Shown in pieces: positions 15,145 to 23,687 of a stretch of 64,000 nucleotides of DNA (position 1 is the first letter of the stretch; each line of letters starts with the position of its first letter). This DNA is from a virus. The notes under the pieces were generated by a model. That model made no database searches. It saw nothing but the letters and a program-made list of their open reading frames with translations, and was not told where the DNA came from. The stretch lies in IMG/VR virus record IMGVR_UViG_3300031643_000106, positions 1 through 64,000 of that record, one strand, 5' to 3'. The translations under genes and the position numbers were made by a program.

Positions 15145-15967
15145 CGAAGAGCAGCTTCTACCGATTTTGCTGAAAAACATCGAAGAGCATGTAGATGAAA
15201 TAGTTGTAGTAGATGGTAGTGCAAACGGAGAATCCACTGACGCTACGGCGGAGATAGCTAAAGGCAATAGTAAGGTAATCTACAAGAGTGGAATATTCCG
15301 CGCTGCTAATGGTTCGTGGGATTGCGGAATGCAGAAGAACGCTGCGATTACGGCGGCAGATGGAGATATATTCGTTATCTTATCAGCCGACATGGTGTTT
15401 TATAACCTAGACAGGTTGATTGCTGCCATACGGAAATTCTCTGAGCATAAACTATTCTTCGCATCAACTATAGAGTTCTGGTTAGACACCGAACATATCA
15501 GGTTGTATTCGGCAAACGAGGATGCTAAGACTGTATCTGGTGGAATACTACAGGCTGTGGCAGTAGATAGTTCTATAAAGCCATACTTTGACGATAATGG
15601 TAATCTTGCTATATCAGATGTATCAATAGAGGATAGGGTGCTTGTTCCTGATTGCATTAAATACCACATGGGTTGGATAAGGGATTTCCAGAAGCAGGTG
15701 GATAAACACATGATGCATGTCCGTCAGCTTCGATGGGGCGAGCATGGCGATAAGTTGTTAGCAGAAGGTGACAGGGCAGTTGAGCAATGGGCGATCATAC
15801 ATACGCTATCATATCCGCAGATACCATCTGTATGCTATGGTGGAGAATTGCCTAGTGTTATAGCAGAGGCGGCGAGGATGAAGTATAATGATGGCTACAA
15901 GGACGTGTTAGGCGTTTTTGAGTCCAAACATGGATTTAGTGCATTCAAGGCACGACAGTCATGGTAA
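15110..15967 (+). CDS. GT2-family glycosyltransferase, 285 aa
   Basis: GT-A fold. The N-terminus is ISAILTVYNEEQLLP, followed by DEIVVVDGSANGESTDAT and a metal-binding region around VILSADMVF. It overlaps the GT4 gene. The long C-terminal part with many Trp and His may set acceptor specificity. Part of the sugar island. Confidence 0.75.
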   Translation: MRKISAILTVYNEEQLLPILLKNIEEHVDEIVVVDGSANGESTDATAEIAKGNSKVIYKSGIFRAANGSWDCGMQKNAAITAADGDIFVILSADMVFYNLDRLIAAIRKFSEHKLFFASTIEFWLDTEHIRLYSANEDAKTVSGGILQAVAVDSSIKPYFDDNGNLAISDVSIEDRVLVPDCIKYHMGWIRDFQKQVDKHMMHVRQLRWGEHGDKLLAEGDRAVEQWAIIHTLSYPQIPSVCYGGELPSVIAEAARMKYNDGYKDVLGVFESKHGFSAFKARQSW

Positions 15968-15979
15968 CAGGAGGCATAA

Positions 15980-17236
15980 ATGCTATCGGTATGTATAATA
16001 GCTCAGGATGAAGAAGAGTGTATAGGTAGAGTTATAGAATCCGTGCCGTCTGCTGATGAAATTATTGTGCTTGATGGCGGTAGTATAGATAATACTATGC
16101 AGATAGCGAGCAGTTATCCTAAAGTCAAGGTCTATGAGAACAAGTTTGATGGCGACTTCGGTAAGCAAAAGAATCTATGCAACTCGTATGCTACTGGTGA
16201 CTGGATACTGAGTTTGGATTGCGACGAATACTTAGAGCCAGAGCAGGAAGCAAAGCTTTCCGCACTCATAGCCGACGAAACTGTAGATGCCTATGAAGTT
16301 ATTATAAAGACCTATTTGGATGGTATCTTTGTGGGAGATTCAGACCCACGACCGCGCAGGTTGTTTCGTCGCAGGAATGACATTAAGTGGGAAAAGCGTT
16401 TGCACGAAGAGTTGGTAAGTCCTAGTTTCGTACTATGCGATTTAGTTATAACACATTCCAAAACAGGCGCGATGCAGGAAATAGACAATAAGCGATATTG
16501 GAGTCTAGGGCAGATCCCTGACAGGTATGCCATAAAGACTGAGAAGCAATGGTACAGACGCGAGGTGGATAACTTCTCTGTGCCAATCGCCTGCTTTCAT
16601 AAGGTAGGTTATTATCCTGATTCTACTGTTGCCGTTACTATTGATGAGTTCAAGCAATGGATTATTGACAAGCTAGAAGCAGATTATAACTTCGTCTTGC
16701 TGGAAGACATATACGAGCATAGATGTGGTGGAAAGACGCTACCGCAAAAGCCAATTGTCTTGACTATTGATGATGGTTATATCTGTCTATATGAAAATGT
16801 ATATCCTGTACTGTGTAGGTATAAGATACATGCCAATGCCTTTATCATAACCGACGCAGTTGGTAAGTGGAACAACTGGGATTCGCCACCTGAAAGATTA
16901 TGTCAGCATGTTACATGGAAGCAAATAGATGAAATGAAGAGCCTTATATCGTTTCAATCGCATTCGGTTTCGCATAGGAACTTAACACAGATTGATGAGA
17001 TTAACATACGGCGTGAACTGAATCTCTCACGGACGGCAATAGAGACCAGTTTGCATTCGCCAGTAAGGTTCTTCAGTTATCCTTATGGTTCTTATGATAG
17101 GTTTATTAAGTCTATGGTAATTAAGTCTGGTTATATTGGTGCAGTAACATTAGGGAACGAAGTCAATAATATTGACTCAGAGATGTATGCACTTACGCGT
17201 TATAATATGACAAGTAAGGATATGGGGATTATCTAA
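15980..17236 (+). CDS. Fusion of GT2 glycosyltransferase and polysaccharide deacetylase, 418 aa
   Basis: Residues 1-180 are a GT2 domain (SVCIIAQDEEECIGR, DEIIVLDGGSID, DxD-type LDCDE at about 79-83). Residues about 200-410 are a CE4/NodB deacetylase: LTIDDGY with D264/D265, HSVSH with H328/H332, and SYPYGSYD near 367. One chain could add an N-acetyl sugar and then remove its acetyl group. ATG follows CAGGAGG. The stop overlaps the ATG of the next frame (TAATG). Confidence 0.8.
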   Translation: MLSVCIIAQDEEECIGRVIESVPSADEIIVLDGGSIDNTMQIASSYPKVKVYENKFDGDFGKQKNLCNSYATGDWILSLDCDEYLEPEQEAKLSALIADETVDAYEVIIKTYLDGIFVGDSDPRPRRLFRRRNDIKWEKRLHEELVSPSFVLCDLVITHSKTGAMQEIDNKRYWSLGQIPDRYAIKTEKQWYRREVDNFSVPIACFHKVGYYPDSTVAVTIDEFKQWIIDKLEADYNFVLLEDIYEHRCGGKTLPQKPIVLTIDDGYICLYENVYPVLCRYKIHANAFIITDAVGKWNNWDSPPERLCQHVTWKQIDEMKSLISFQSHSVSHRNLTQIDEINIRRELNLSRTAIETSLHSPVRFFSYPYGSYDRFIKSMVIKSGYIGAVTLGNEVNNIDSEMYALTRYNMTSKDMGII

Positions 17237-17292
17237 TGGATGAAAGAATTCTAAATATAGGCGGTTGGATGCACGAAAAAGAACTTGCATAG

Positions 17293-17823
17293 TTGTATGA
17301 AATGGCAAAGTCTATTCCAGAAGGCAAGGTTATCGTAGAGATTGGCGCATGGATGGGTCGTAGTTCGGCTGCAATATATACTGGCGCAGCAGGCAAAAAT
17401 CCTGTAATTTCAATAGACACATGGTTAGGGAGTCCTGACGAGCCAGAACATGATGTCGCCAAGACGCAGGATATATTCAGCCAGTATCTACAGAACATGA
17501 AAGAATTAGGTATAGAGATGATGCAGTTTGAATCATTCGATAGGTTAGAAAATAGACCTTATTATCTAATGCGTGATTCGCTGGATGCTGCAACTATCTT
17601 TCCAGATAAGTCTATATACTGGATATTCCTCGATGGACGACATACCCAAACAGCGCGGGATATTGATGCGTATTTGCCCAAGATGGATGATTATGGTATA
17701 TTTACTGGACATGATTACTTCTGCTTTTACGAACATATCCAGCAGGAGATACATAAGCGATTCTACATCAATGAAATAATCCACTCAATATGGGTAAAGC
17801 ATCTATCACTAAATGAATCATGA
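17293..17823 (+). CDS. Class I methyltransferase, probably truncated by an in-frame amber codon
   Basis: VEIGAWMGRSSAAIYTG is the SAM-binding motif I and IFLDGRHTQTARDIDAYLP with TGHDY matches the Methyltransf_24-type sugar or small-molecule methylases. The natural start appears to be ATG 17236, directly coupled to the previous stop: MDERILNIGGWMHEKELA, then TAG (17290-17292), then LYEMAKSIPEGK, which continues the family's N-terminal helix. Either the gene carries a nonsense mutation, or translation restarts at TTG 17293 or a following ATG. Confidence 0.65.
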   Translation: MYEMAKSIPEGKVIVEIGAWMGRSSAAIYTGAAGKNPVISIDTWLGSPDEPEHDVAKTQDIFSQYLQNMKELGIEMMQFESFDRLENRPYYLMRDSLDAATIFPDKSIYWIFLDGRHTQTARDIDAYLPKMDDYGIFTGHDYFCFYEHIQQEIHKRFYINEIIHSIWVKHLSLNES

Positions 17824-17840
17824 TTATTTGAGGAAATATA

Positions 17841-18665
17841 ATGAAAATTCCAAATCTACTGCAAATAGAATCCTCTACCGCCTGCAATGCCAGATGCGTA
17901 TTCTGCCCACATCCCAAAATGAAGCGCAAGCATGGCACAATGACTGATGAACTATTTTGTAAGATACTAGACGAGGCTGATGAGCTAGGGATAACAATGG
18001 TTCTTTTGTTCCTTAATGGTGAACCATTCGCGTTTCCGCGGATATTTGACTGGATGGAGAAATTGCGGGAACGCGGGTTATTGACTGTTATATTCACTAA
18101 TGCCGCTCTTATGACGGAGGAAAAGTCTATAGCACTTTTGTCTTTTTCAGACATAATACAGGATATAGTATTCAGCATAGCAGGAGTTGACAAGGAAAGT
18201 CTTGCTAATATCATGGGGTTAGATTACGATGTTGTGGTTTCTAACGTGCGTAGATTCTATACATTAAACAACGGGACAATACCAACAAAGATACACATGC
18301 CGCGCTTTTCCATGACCGATAGTTTCGTTACGGAGTGGCAAGAACAGTGGGCGGACATAGAGCCAAGAACAGGAGCAACGCATCTATATAACTTTGCGGG
18401 GTTGATCCATGATGACATGGAATTACGCGAATCTTCTACACATAAGTATGCCCCATGCAAAAGATTAAATCACTTGGCAATACTATGGGATGGGCGCGTA
18501 TGCTTATGTTGCATGGATGCAGAGGGGCAAGTTATCTTAGGCGATGCCAACACTCAGTCGCTTTCAAGTATATTTAATGGAGAAATATACGAACATTATA
18601 GGAAATTGCATTCCGAAGAACGCTATTCAGAATTACCGCTATGCAAGGACTGTAATATGCACTAG
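17841..18665 (+). CDS. Radical SAM enzyme with C-terminal SPASM-like cysteines, 274 aa
   Basis: CNARCVFC (C15, C19, C22) binds the 4Fe-4S cluster that cleaves S-adenosylmethionine. The C-terminal cysteines (CKRLNHLAILWDGRVCLCC and LCKDC) look like an auxiliary cluster of the SPASM or twitch type. Substrate unknown; its place among glycosyltransferases suggests a sugar or peptide modification. It needs anaerobic-type chemistry, hinting at an anaerobic or microaerobic host. Confidence 0.8.
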   Translation: MKIPNLLQIESSTACNARCVFCPHPKMKRKHGTMTDELFCKILDEADELGITMVLLFLNGEPFAFPRIFDWMEKLRERGLLTVIFTNAALMTEEKSIALLSFSDIIQDIVFSIAGVDKESLANIMGLDYDVVVSNVRRFYTLNNGTIPTKIHMPRFSMTDSFVTEWQEQWADIEPRTGATHLYNFAGLIHDDMELRESSTHKYAPCKRLNHLAILWDGRVCLCCMDAEGQVILGDANTQSLSSIFNGEIYEHYRKLHSEERYSELPLCKDCNMH

Positions 18666-18683
18666 TGATATGGAAAAAAAGAA

Positions 18684-19643
18684 ATGAAAATATGGCTTCG
18701 TACTCTTAATAGCCTTTCTGCGAAGATGGATATTTGCTCAACTGCGGTAGAGATGGTTTTCTATCACCTCTATGCGGCTATGAAGAACCTGAATCTACCA
18801 GTAGTCCTTGAAGACCCACACGAAAGATGTGTAGAGCTATGGCATGGGTGGGACTTCCAACCTAAAGGTGGAAACATAAATATAGTAATAACTACTGGTG
18901 GGCATGAGATTACTCGTTGGGTGAGATGGCAGGAAATAGATTGTATCTTTGTAAGTTCACAACAAGGAATGAATATAATTGGCGATTGTAGCAAGCCGGT
19001 ATATATTTGGCATCACAGAGCGGTTGACCCTGAAATCTTTCACGTCCTAGAGCGCGCTGATGAACCATTTATTTTCGTCCATTCGGTGTTTCCACAAGAG
19101 CATAAAGGTAGTAATATGTTGTGCAAGGTATTTAATGAAACCTTTGGTGGAATAGATAATGCGTTTCTCTATATAAATCATCCGCGTTCTACGCAATATG
19201 GTTTGCTGGAATTTATAGATAAATACAAAAGCGGAAAAATTATCTTTACGGCACAGACATACAATAGCAGGAAAGAGGCATGGAAGTTATATAACGGAAA
19301 CTGCTACGTCTATCCTACGTTATTAGATTCCGCGGCTAACACGGTATGCGAGGCATTAAGTACTGGCATACCTGCTATCGTTTCTGATATACCGCTTTTT
19401 AGAGAACTATTAGATGATGATTGTGTCTGGTGGATCGAGATGAATAGTGATGTGGGAAGGCATGGGTGTGGTAGTCCTAGTATAGCATCAATTAGAGAAC
19501 AAATGCTCTATGCTTATGAACACCGATTAGAAGCAAGGCAAAAGGGTAAATATGGGGCGCAGTTTATACGGGCTAAGTATACATGGGAAGGTTGTATCAT
19601 CAGGGAGTTTCTACCCATCATGCGTGAGAAAGGATATTTATGA
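18684..19643 (+). CDS. GT4-like glycosyltransferase, 319 aa
   Basis: The protein begins MKIWLRTLNSLSAKMDIC. Its C-terminal part (PTLLDSAANTVCEALSTGIPAIVSD) has the GT4 shape with E in CEALSTG. It is a paralogue of the protein at 14113, sharing the start, WWIEM and a helical tail (AYEHR versus AYERR). Its stop overlaps the next start (ATGA). Acceptor unknown. Confidence 0.65.
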   Translation: MKIWLRTLNSLSAKMDICSTAVEMVFYHLYAAMKNLNLPVVLEDPHERCVELWHGWDFQPKGGNINIVITTGGHEITRWVRWQEIDCIFVSSQQGMNIIGDCSKPVYIWHHRAVDPEIFHVLERADEPFIFVHSVFPQEHKGSNMLCKVFNETFGGIDNAFLYINHPRSTQYGLLEFIDKYKSGKIIFTAQTYNSRKEAWKLYNGNCYVYPTLLDSAANTVCEALSTGIPAIVSDIPLFRELLDDDCVWWIEMNSDVGRHGCGSPSIASIREQMLYAYEHRLEARQKGKYGAQFIRAKYTWEGCIIREFLPIMREKGYL

Positions 19644-20560
19644 AAGTATCACTTTATATGAACGTCTATAACGAAGCAATATGTCTTCCGTACATGGAAA
19701 GCATACTTCCATATTTCGACGAGATAGTTATTGCCGAAGGTAGCCCCATAGGTCTATCTATAGACGATACTGCAAACATAATACGTGAGTATCAAAAGAA
19801 ATACCCGATAAAGTTCTTTCAGGATACCTTCAGGCGTGAAAGTGATGGTGGATATGACTCTGCCCGAATGCGTAATCTTCTCCTAGATGAATGCACTGGA
19901 GACTTTGTGGTATATCATCATGCAGACATGGTATATGATGCTAAATCAATTGAGATATTCAGAGAAGTAATAGACAAGAATCCAACGTGCGACCTTATAT
20001 ATCACGACTATATACAGTTCTATCATGACATGAAGCATCTACATTTGTTTGATACAAGTTTTGAAGACAGCTTAAAGAAACTTGCATCTGGAGATACGTT
20101 GGCATATAACGTCAATCTAGGACTAAAGTATGTCGATAGACCGAGAATTGGGTTAAACATGACAGTTAAGATGCCGTCTGAATTTACACAATTATATGTA
20201 CCGCAAGTTACCAAGTATCATCTGGCATTTGTAATGCCATACGCCTATCAGGTAGAGAAGCACGTCAGGCGCATGACGCAACGCGAGTGGGATGCGTATG
20301 GCGAGACATACTTGCTGGATAGCTTTGAGGCAGTATTCCAGCGAGCTATTAAAGAAGCCGAAGACTATAAGGAAATATCTTTAGGTACATATCCATACTG
20401 CGGATATTTCCCCGATGAATTACGAGACAAAAATTACTGTTCTTTTGATGGCAGGGAAGAGTTCTACGATAATATTGATAAGTATAGAGAAAGGTTTTCT
20501 TTGTATTATGATTACGACTATTACCACTCAGACAAATTTGAAGCATGGAAAGGAATATAA
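19640..20560 (+). CDS. GT2-like glycosyltransferase, 306 aa
   Basis: MKVSLYMNVYNEAICLPYME and YFDEIVIAEGSPIGLSIDDT match the GT2 N-terminus. VVYHHADMVYDAKSIEIF holds the probable metal-binding aspartate. The tail is rich in Tyr and Asp. It is coupled by 4-nt overlap to the upstream GT4-like gene and followed by the epimerase gene. Confidence 0.7.
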   Translation: MKVSLYMNVYNEAICLPYMESILPYFDEIVIAEGSPIGLSIDDTANIIREYQKKYPIKFFQDTFRRESDGGYDSARMRNLLLDECTGDFVVYHHADMVYDAKSIEIFREVIDKNPTCDLIYHDYIQFYHDMKHLHLFDTSFEDSLKKLASGDTLAYNVNLGLKYVDRPRIGLNMTVKMPSEFTQLYVPQVTKYHLAFVMPYAYQVEKHVRRMTQREWDAYGETYLLDSFEAVFQRAIKEAEDYKEISLGTYPYCGYFPDELRDKNYCSFDGREEFYDNIDKYRERFSLYYDYDYYHSDKFEAWKGI

Positions 20561-20561
20561 C

Positions 20562-21440
20562 ATGAAAATACTTGTTACTGGCGGCAGTGGATTTATTGGT
20601 AGCCATGTGGTTCAGGAGCTAGAATCGCGCAATTACGATGTAGTTATATATGACCAACAACCACCTAGATACATAACTAGCGCAGAATATATAATGGGTA
20701 ACATAGGAAACTGTATAATGCTCCCTAACCCCAGAATGTTTTCTGCTGTGTTTCATTGTGCTGGCATTTTAGGTACAAGCAAGTTGTTTGATACCATGAT
20801 AGATGCTATTAAAGTTAATGTGTTGGGAAGTGTCAATATCTTTAGGTGGGCGGTAGGAAATGAAGACGATAACCACGACAGTCCTGTAGTTATTCAGCCC
20901 AATCTCTTAGGTACATGGCTTAATCCATATATGCTTACAAAGAATGAAGCTGAAAGGTGGGGCTTTATGTTCGCTCAAGAGTATGGATTAAGGTACATAA
21001 GTGTGAAGCCTACTGATGTATACGGCCCGCGACAGAGTTGGCATCAAGGCAAGGCATCATCTGATTTTATTACTAAAGCCTTACGCAATGAGATGATTCC
21101 AATACACGGCGATGGCACAGCATGGGTAAACTATATCTATGTGAAGGATGTCGCTAGGTTGCTAGTCAAGGCGTATGAAAAGATGGCAGTAGGGCAGGTT
21201 CTACCATTTTCGCACCCAGAAAATGACATGGGGATAGAGAAATTTGCAAGACTAATAATCAACCTAACAGACAGCAAAAGCGAGATTGGTTACGTTCCAA
21301 TGCGTACTGGGCAACCATATAAATGTCCTAAGATAGAACATAACTTATCTACTACATGGAAATATATTGACGCTGCTACTTTAATGCCGCTGCAAGACGG
21401 CTTGCTTAAAACTATAGACTACTACAGGGGATTGATGTAA
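20562..21440 (+). CDS. NAD-dependent epimerase/dehydratase (extended SDR), 292 aa
   Basis: I chose ATG 20562 after GGAA because the Rossmann fold starts there: MKILVTGGSGFIGSHVVQEL with TGGSGFIG binding NAD(P). NPYMLTKNEAER supplies the catalytic Tyr-x3-Lys, and VKPTDVYGPRQ is the family loop. It likely converts a nucleotide sugar (epimerase, dehydratase or reductase). HldD, which epimerises ADP-heptose, belongs to the same superfamily, but this sequence does not prove that activity. Confidence 0.8.
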   Translation: MKILVTGGSGFIGSHVVQELESRNYDVVIYDQQPPRYITSAEYIMGNIGNCIMLPNPRMFSAVFHCAGILGTSKLFDTMIDAIKVNVLGSVNIFRWAVGNEDDNHDSPVVIQPNLLGTWLNPYMLTKNEAERWGFMFAQEYGLRYISVKPTDVYGPRQSWHQGKASSDFITKALRNEMIPIHGDGTAWVNYIYVKDVARLLVKAYEKMAVGQVLPFSHPENDMGIEKFARLIINLTDSKSEIGYVPMRTGQPYKCPKIEHNLSTTWKYIDAATLMPLQDGLLKTIDYYRGLM

Positions 21441-21464
21441 AAAATACGAAGGTGGGGTATATCA

Positions 21465-22238
21465 ATGTATACAGCCAAAGAACGCAAAGCATATTATAAT
21501 GAGGCTTATCATACGACTTACAGTGGCTATGTTGCGAGTGACGGAACTCCGCGTTCTAGTACCGAAGTTGCCATAGAATGTGCTAGGATTTTTCATGAGT
21601 TCTTTAGTCCGAGTTCTATGTTGGGTTGCGGCTGTTCTACTGGCTTGTTATTGCATGGCATGATCAATATAGACAATAATATAAAGGTAGCTGGATTCGA
21701 TATTTCTGAATTCGTTGTCAATCACGTTTATCCCGATATAAGAGACAAAGTTATTGTATGGGATATTTCCAAAGATTTCCCCTATCAAGACGAAGAATTT
21801 GACTTAGTGTCTTGCTTAGATGTTCTGGAGCATTTGAATAATTATGAAGAAATTTGTACTGCCGTAGAGAATATATGTCGAGTGTCTAATAAGTGGATCA
21901 TCGTGCGTACTCCATTGGTTAATTTTACAATAACAGGTGATAAAGAAATCAACGATTGGTTAGAGACTCTTAATGTTCTACCGCATTTAGCGAGAATTAC
22001 ATTATCAGAAATATCTAAAGAGATAGTACAACTGTCACCAGACAATGAGGCATTGGAACATCCAAACGAGCATCCAAGAAAATTCTGGATTGCGTTATTT
22101 AATGCCTATGGCTATTATGAAGAGCAACTAACCGAAGAAATATATCACATGCCTAACCCATTACACATTAACTCATTTAATACGTTAGTGTTCAGGAAAT
22201 CAAACGGGAGGATTGATGAAAGCACTGTTCGTAGTTGA
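21465..22238 (+). CDS. SAM-dependent methyltransferase, 257 aa
   Basis: The class I fold appears as MLGCGCSTGLLLHGM (motif I), VAGFDISEFVV (motif II region) and DLVSCLDVLEHLNNYEEI (motif IV with the DVLEH signature). This group often methylates sugars or small molecules. It overlaps the radical SAM gene by 23 nt. Target unknown. Confidence 0.75.
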   Translation: MYTAKERKAYYNEAYHTTYSGYVASDGTPRSSTEVAIECARIFHEFFSPSSMLGCGCSTGLLLHGMINIDNNIKVAGFDISEFVVNHVYPDIRDKVIVWDISKDFPYQDEEFDLVSCLDVLEHLNNYEEICTAVENICRVSNKWIIVRTPLVNFTITGDKEINDWLETLNVLPHLARITLSEISKEIVQLSPDNEALEHPNEHPRKFWIALFNAYGYYEEQLTEEIYHMPNPLHINSFNTLVFRKSNGRIDESTVRS

Positions 22239-23532
22239 ACCATATATCATTGACCCGCTAGGAATCGCCTACCTTAGCAGTTACTTGAAGGCGGCTGGAC
22301 ACTCAGTAGGTATCTATTCTCCGGGCAAACCTACTGATGGCCTAGCCGCCGACATGCTGTGCTATTCCATAACTACTGGCAAACATATAAAGTATATGGA
22401 AATCAACAAGCGCATGAAAAAAATCTTTCCAGACGCTATATCGGTATTTGGTGGATCGCATGTCACATTCTTTCCTGAGTTTGCTAATGCGGATGGTGTA
22501 GATGTAGCAGTAGCAGGCGAAGGCTTTGATGCTATTGTAGATGTTGCCAATGCCGTAGAGCGCGGTGACGGATTTTCGCACATTGATAATGTCGTACATG
22601 ACGGCAAATTTACGTTGCGCCCGATGCGAGATAAGGCGACGTTGCTGCATCCAGACAGGGAGTTAATATATTCCAATCCACGGAATTATAATAATCCAAT
22701 AAAGAATGTGATGTGTAGCTGGCTATGCGTCTTCAACTGCCCATACTGCTACAACGGTCAGTATAAGAAATTGTATAATATTCGTCGTGCAGTTATCCGC
22801 CCAGTTGCAGACATCATGGAAGAAATCGTAGAGCTACAAAGATACCCCCTGCAACTCCTGTTCTTCCAAGATGACATCTTTCCGCTATATGACCATAGGT
22901 GGTTGGATAGATTCTGCGAGGAATATGCAAGCCTTCATATTCCATTTCATATACAGACGCGTGTAGAGTATATAAACGAAAGTGTGATTAAGCAACTAAA
23001 GGAAGTCGGCTTACATGGAGTAACCTTTGCCATAGAGTCCGGTAACACTACCTTACGCAATGAAGTCTTACGTCGCAGGATGAGTGATGCTACTATCATT
23101 GCCAGTGCTGATATACTGCATAAGCATGGAATAAACCTACGCACTGAAAATATGATAGGCATACCACATGAGACGCCCAAGACAGCGATGCAGACATTGA
23201 AGTTGAATGTTGCCTGTAAGCCTACTATTGCATGGGCATCTGTGTTCCAGCCATATCCCGGAACAGACTTGGGCGATATGTGTCTGGAAGAAGGATTATT
23301 TGATGGAGATATTGACTCATTCAGCGAGTCATTCTTCGAGACATACCGCCTTAAAGTCAAGCATGGGAAATATTATGTTAGGCTTCAACATCTGTTCTCT
23401 CTTGCTGCTAGTTCTCGTTTAGTAAGATTCCTTTTGCCCATTTTACTAAAGTTATCTTTGACAAAACTATATAAAATCGTTTATAATAGAACTAAGAAAA
23501 GGTTATATGGACGTTTATACAAAGTTGGGTGA
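22216..23532 (+). CDS. B12-binding-type radical SAM enzyme, 438 aa
   Basis: Residues 1-130 form a cobalamin-binding-like Rossmann domain (LGIAYLSSYLKAAGHSVGIY, FGGSHVTFFPE, VAGEG). CVFNCPYC (C-x3-C-x2-C) near 171-178 binds the cluster, and GVTFAIESGNTTLRNEVLRR fits the radical SAM core. Such enzymes often methylate unreactive carbons or rearrange ring structures. The last 60 residues are hydrophobic and basic and may bind membrane. ATG follows GGGAGGATTG. It closes the sugar island. Confidence 0.8.
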   Translation: MKALFVVEPYIIDPLGIAYLSSYLKAAGHSVGIYSPGKPTDGLAADMLCYSITTGKHIKYMEINKRMKKIFPDAISVFGGSHVTFFPEFANADGVDVAVAGEGFDAIVDVANAVERGDGFSHIDNVVHDGKFTLRPMRDKATLLHPDRELIYSNPRNYNNPIKNVMCSWLCVFNCPYCYNGQYKKLYNIRRAVIRPVADIMEEIVELQRYPLQLLFFQDDIFPLYDHRWLDRFCEEYASLHIPFHIQTRVEYINESVIKQLKEVGLHGVTFAIESGNTTLRNEVLRRRMSDATIIASADILHKHGINLRTENMIGIPHETPKTAMQTLKLNVACKPTIAWASVFQPYPGTDLGDMCLEEGLFDGDIDSFSESFFETYRLKVKHGKYYVRLQHLFSLAASSRLVRFLLPILLKLSLTKLYKIVYNRTKKRLYGRLYKVG

Positions 23533-23535
23533 AGT

Positions 23536-23679
23536 ATGGATTTCGTATTTACAGTCATTGCAAAAATGTGTAGTATATATATGCTTCTACATGGACGACT
23601 TGCTATCTGGACGCGTGAGCCTGCACAGCCAGCATTGACGTTAGGCTATGGGCATACCGTAGATGACGAATACAAGTAG
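23536..23679 (+). CDS. Hypothetical small protein, 47 aa
   Basis: ATG 23536 comes 3 nt after the radical SAM stop. The frame begins MDFVFTVIAKMCSIYMLLHG, with a hydrophobic first third that could be a membrane segment, and ends GHTVDDEYK. The ribosome site GGGTGAAG is weak. No homologue is recognised. Confidence 0.4.
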   Translation: MDFVFTVIAKMCSIYMLLHGRLAIWTREPAQPALTLGYGHTVDDEYK

Positions 23680-23687
23680 GTATTATT

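Noticed and set aside
17236-17823. Genome-wide recoding of TAG
   Set aside because: Many other genes in the window end at TAG in well-supported positions, and no suppressor tRNA with anticodon CTA was seen.
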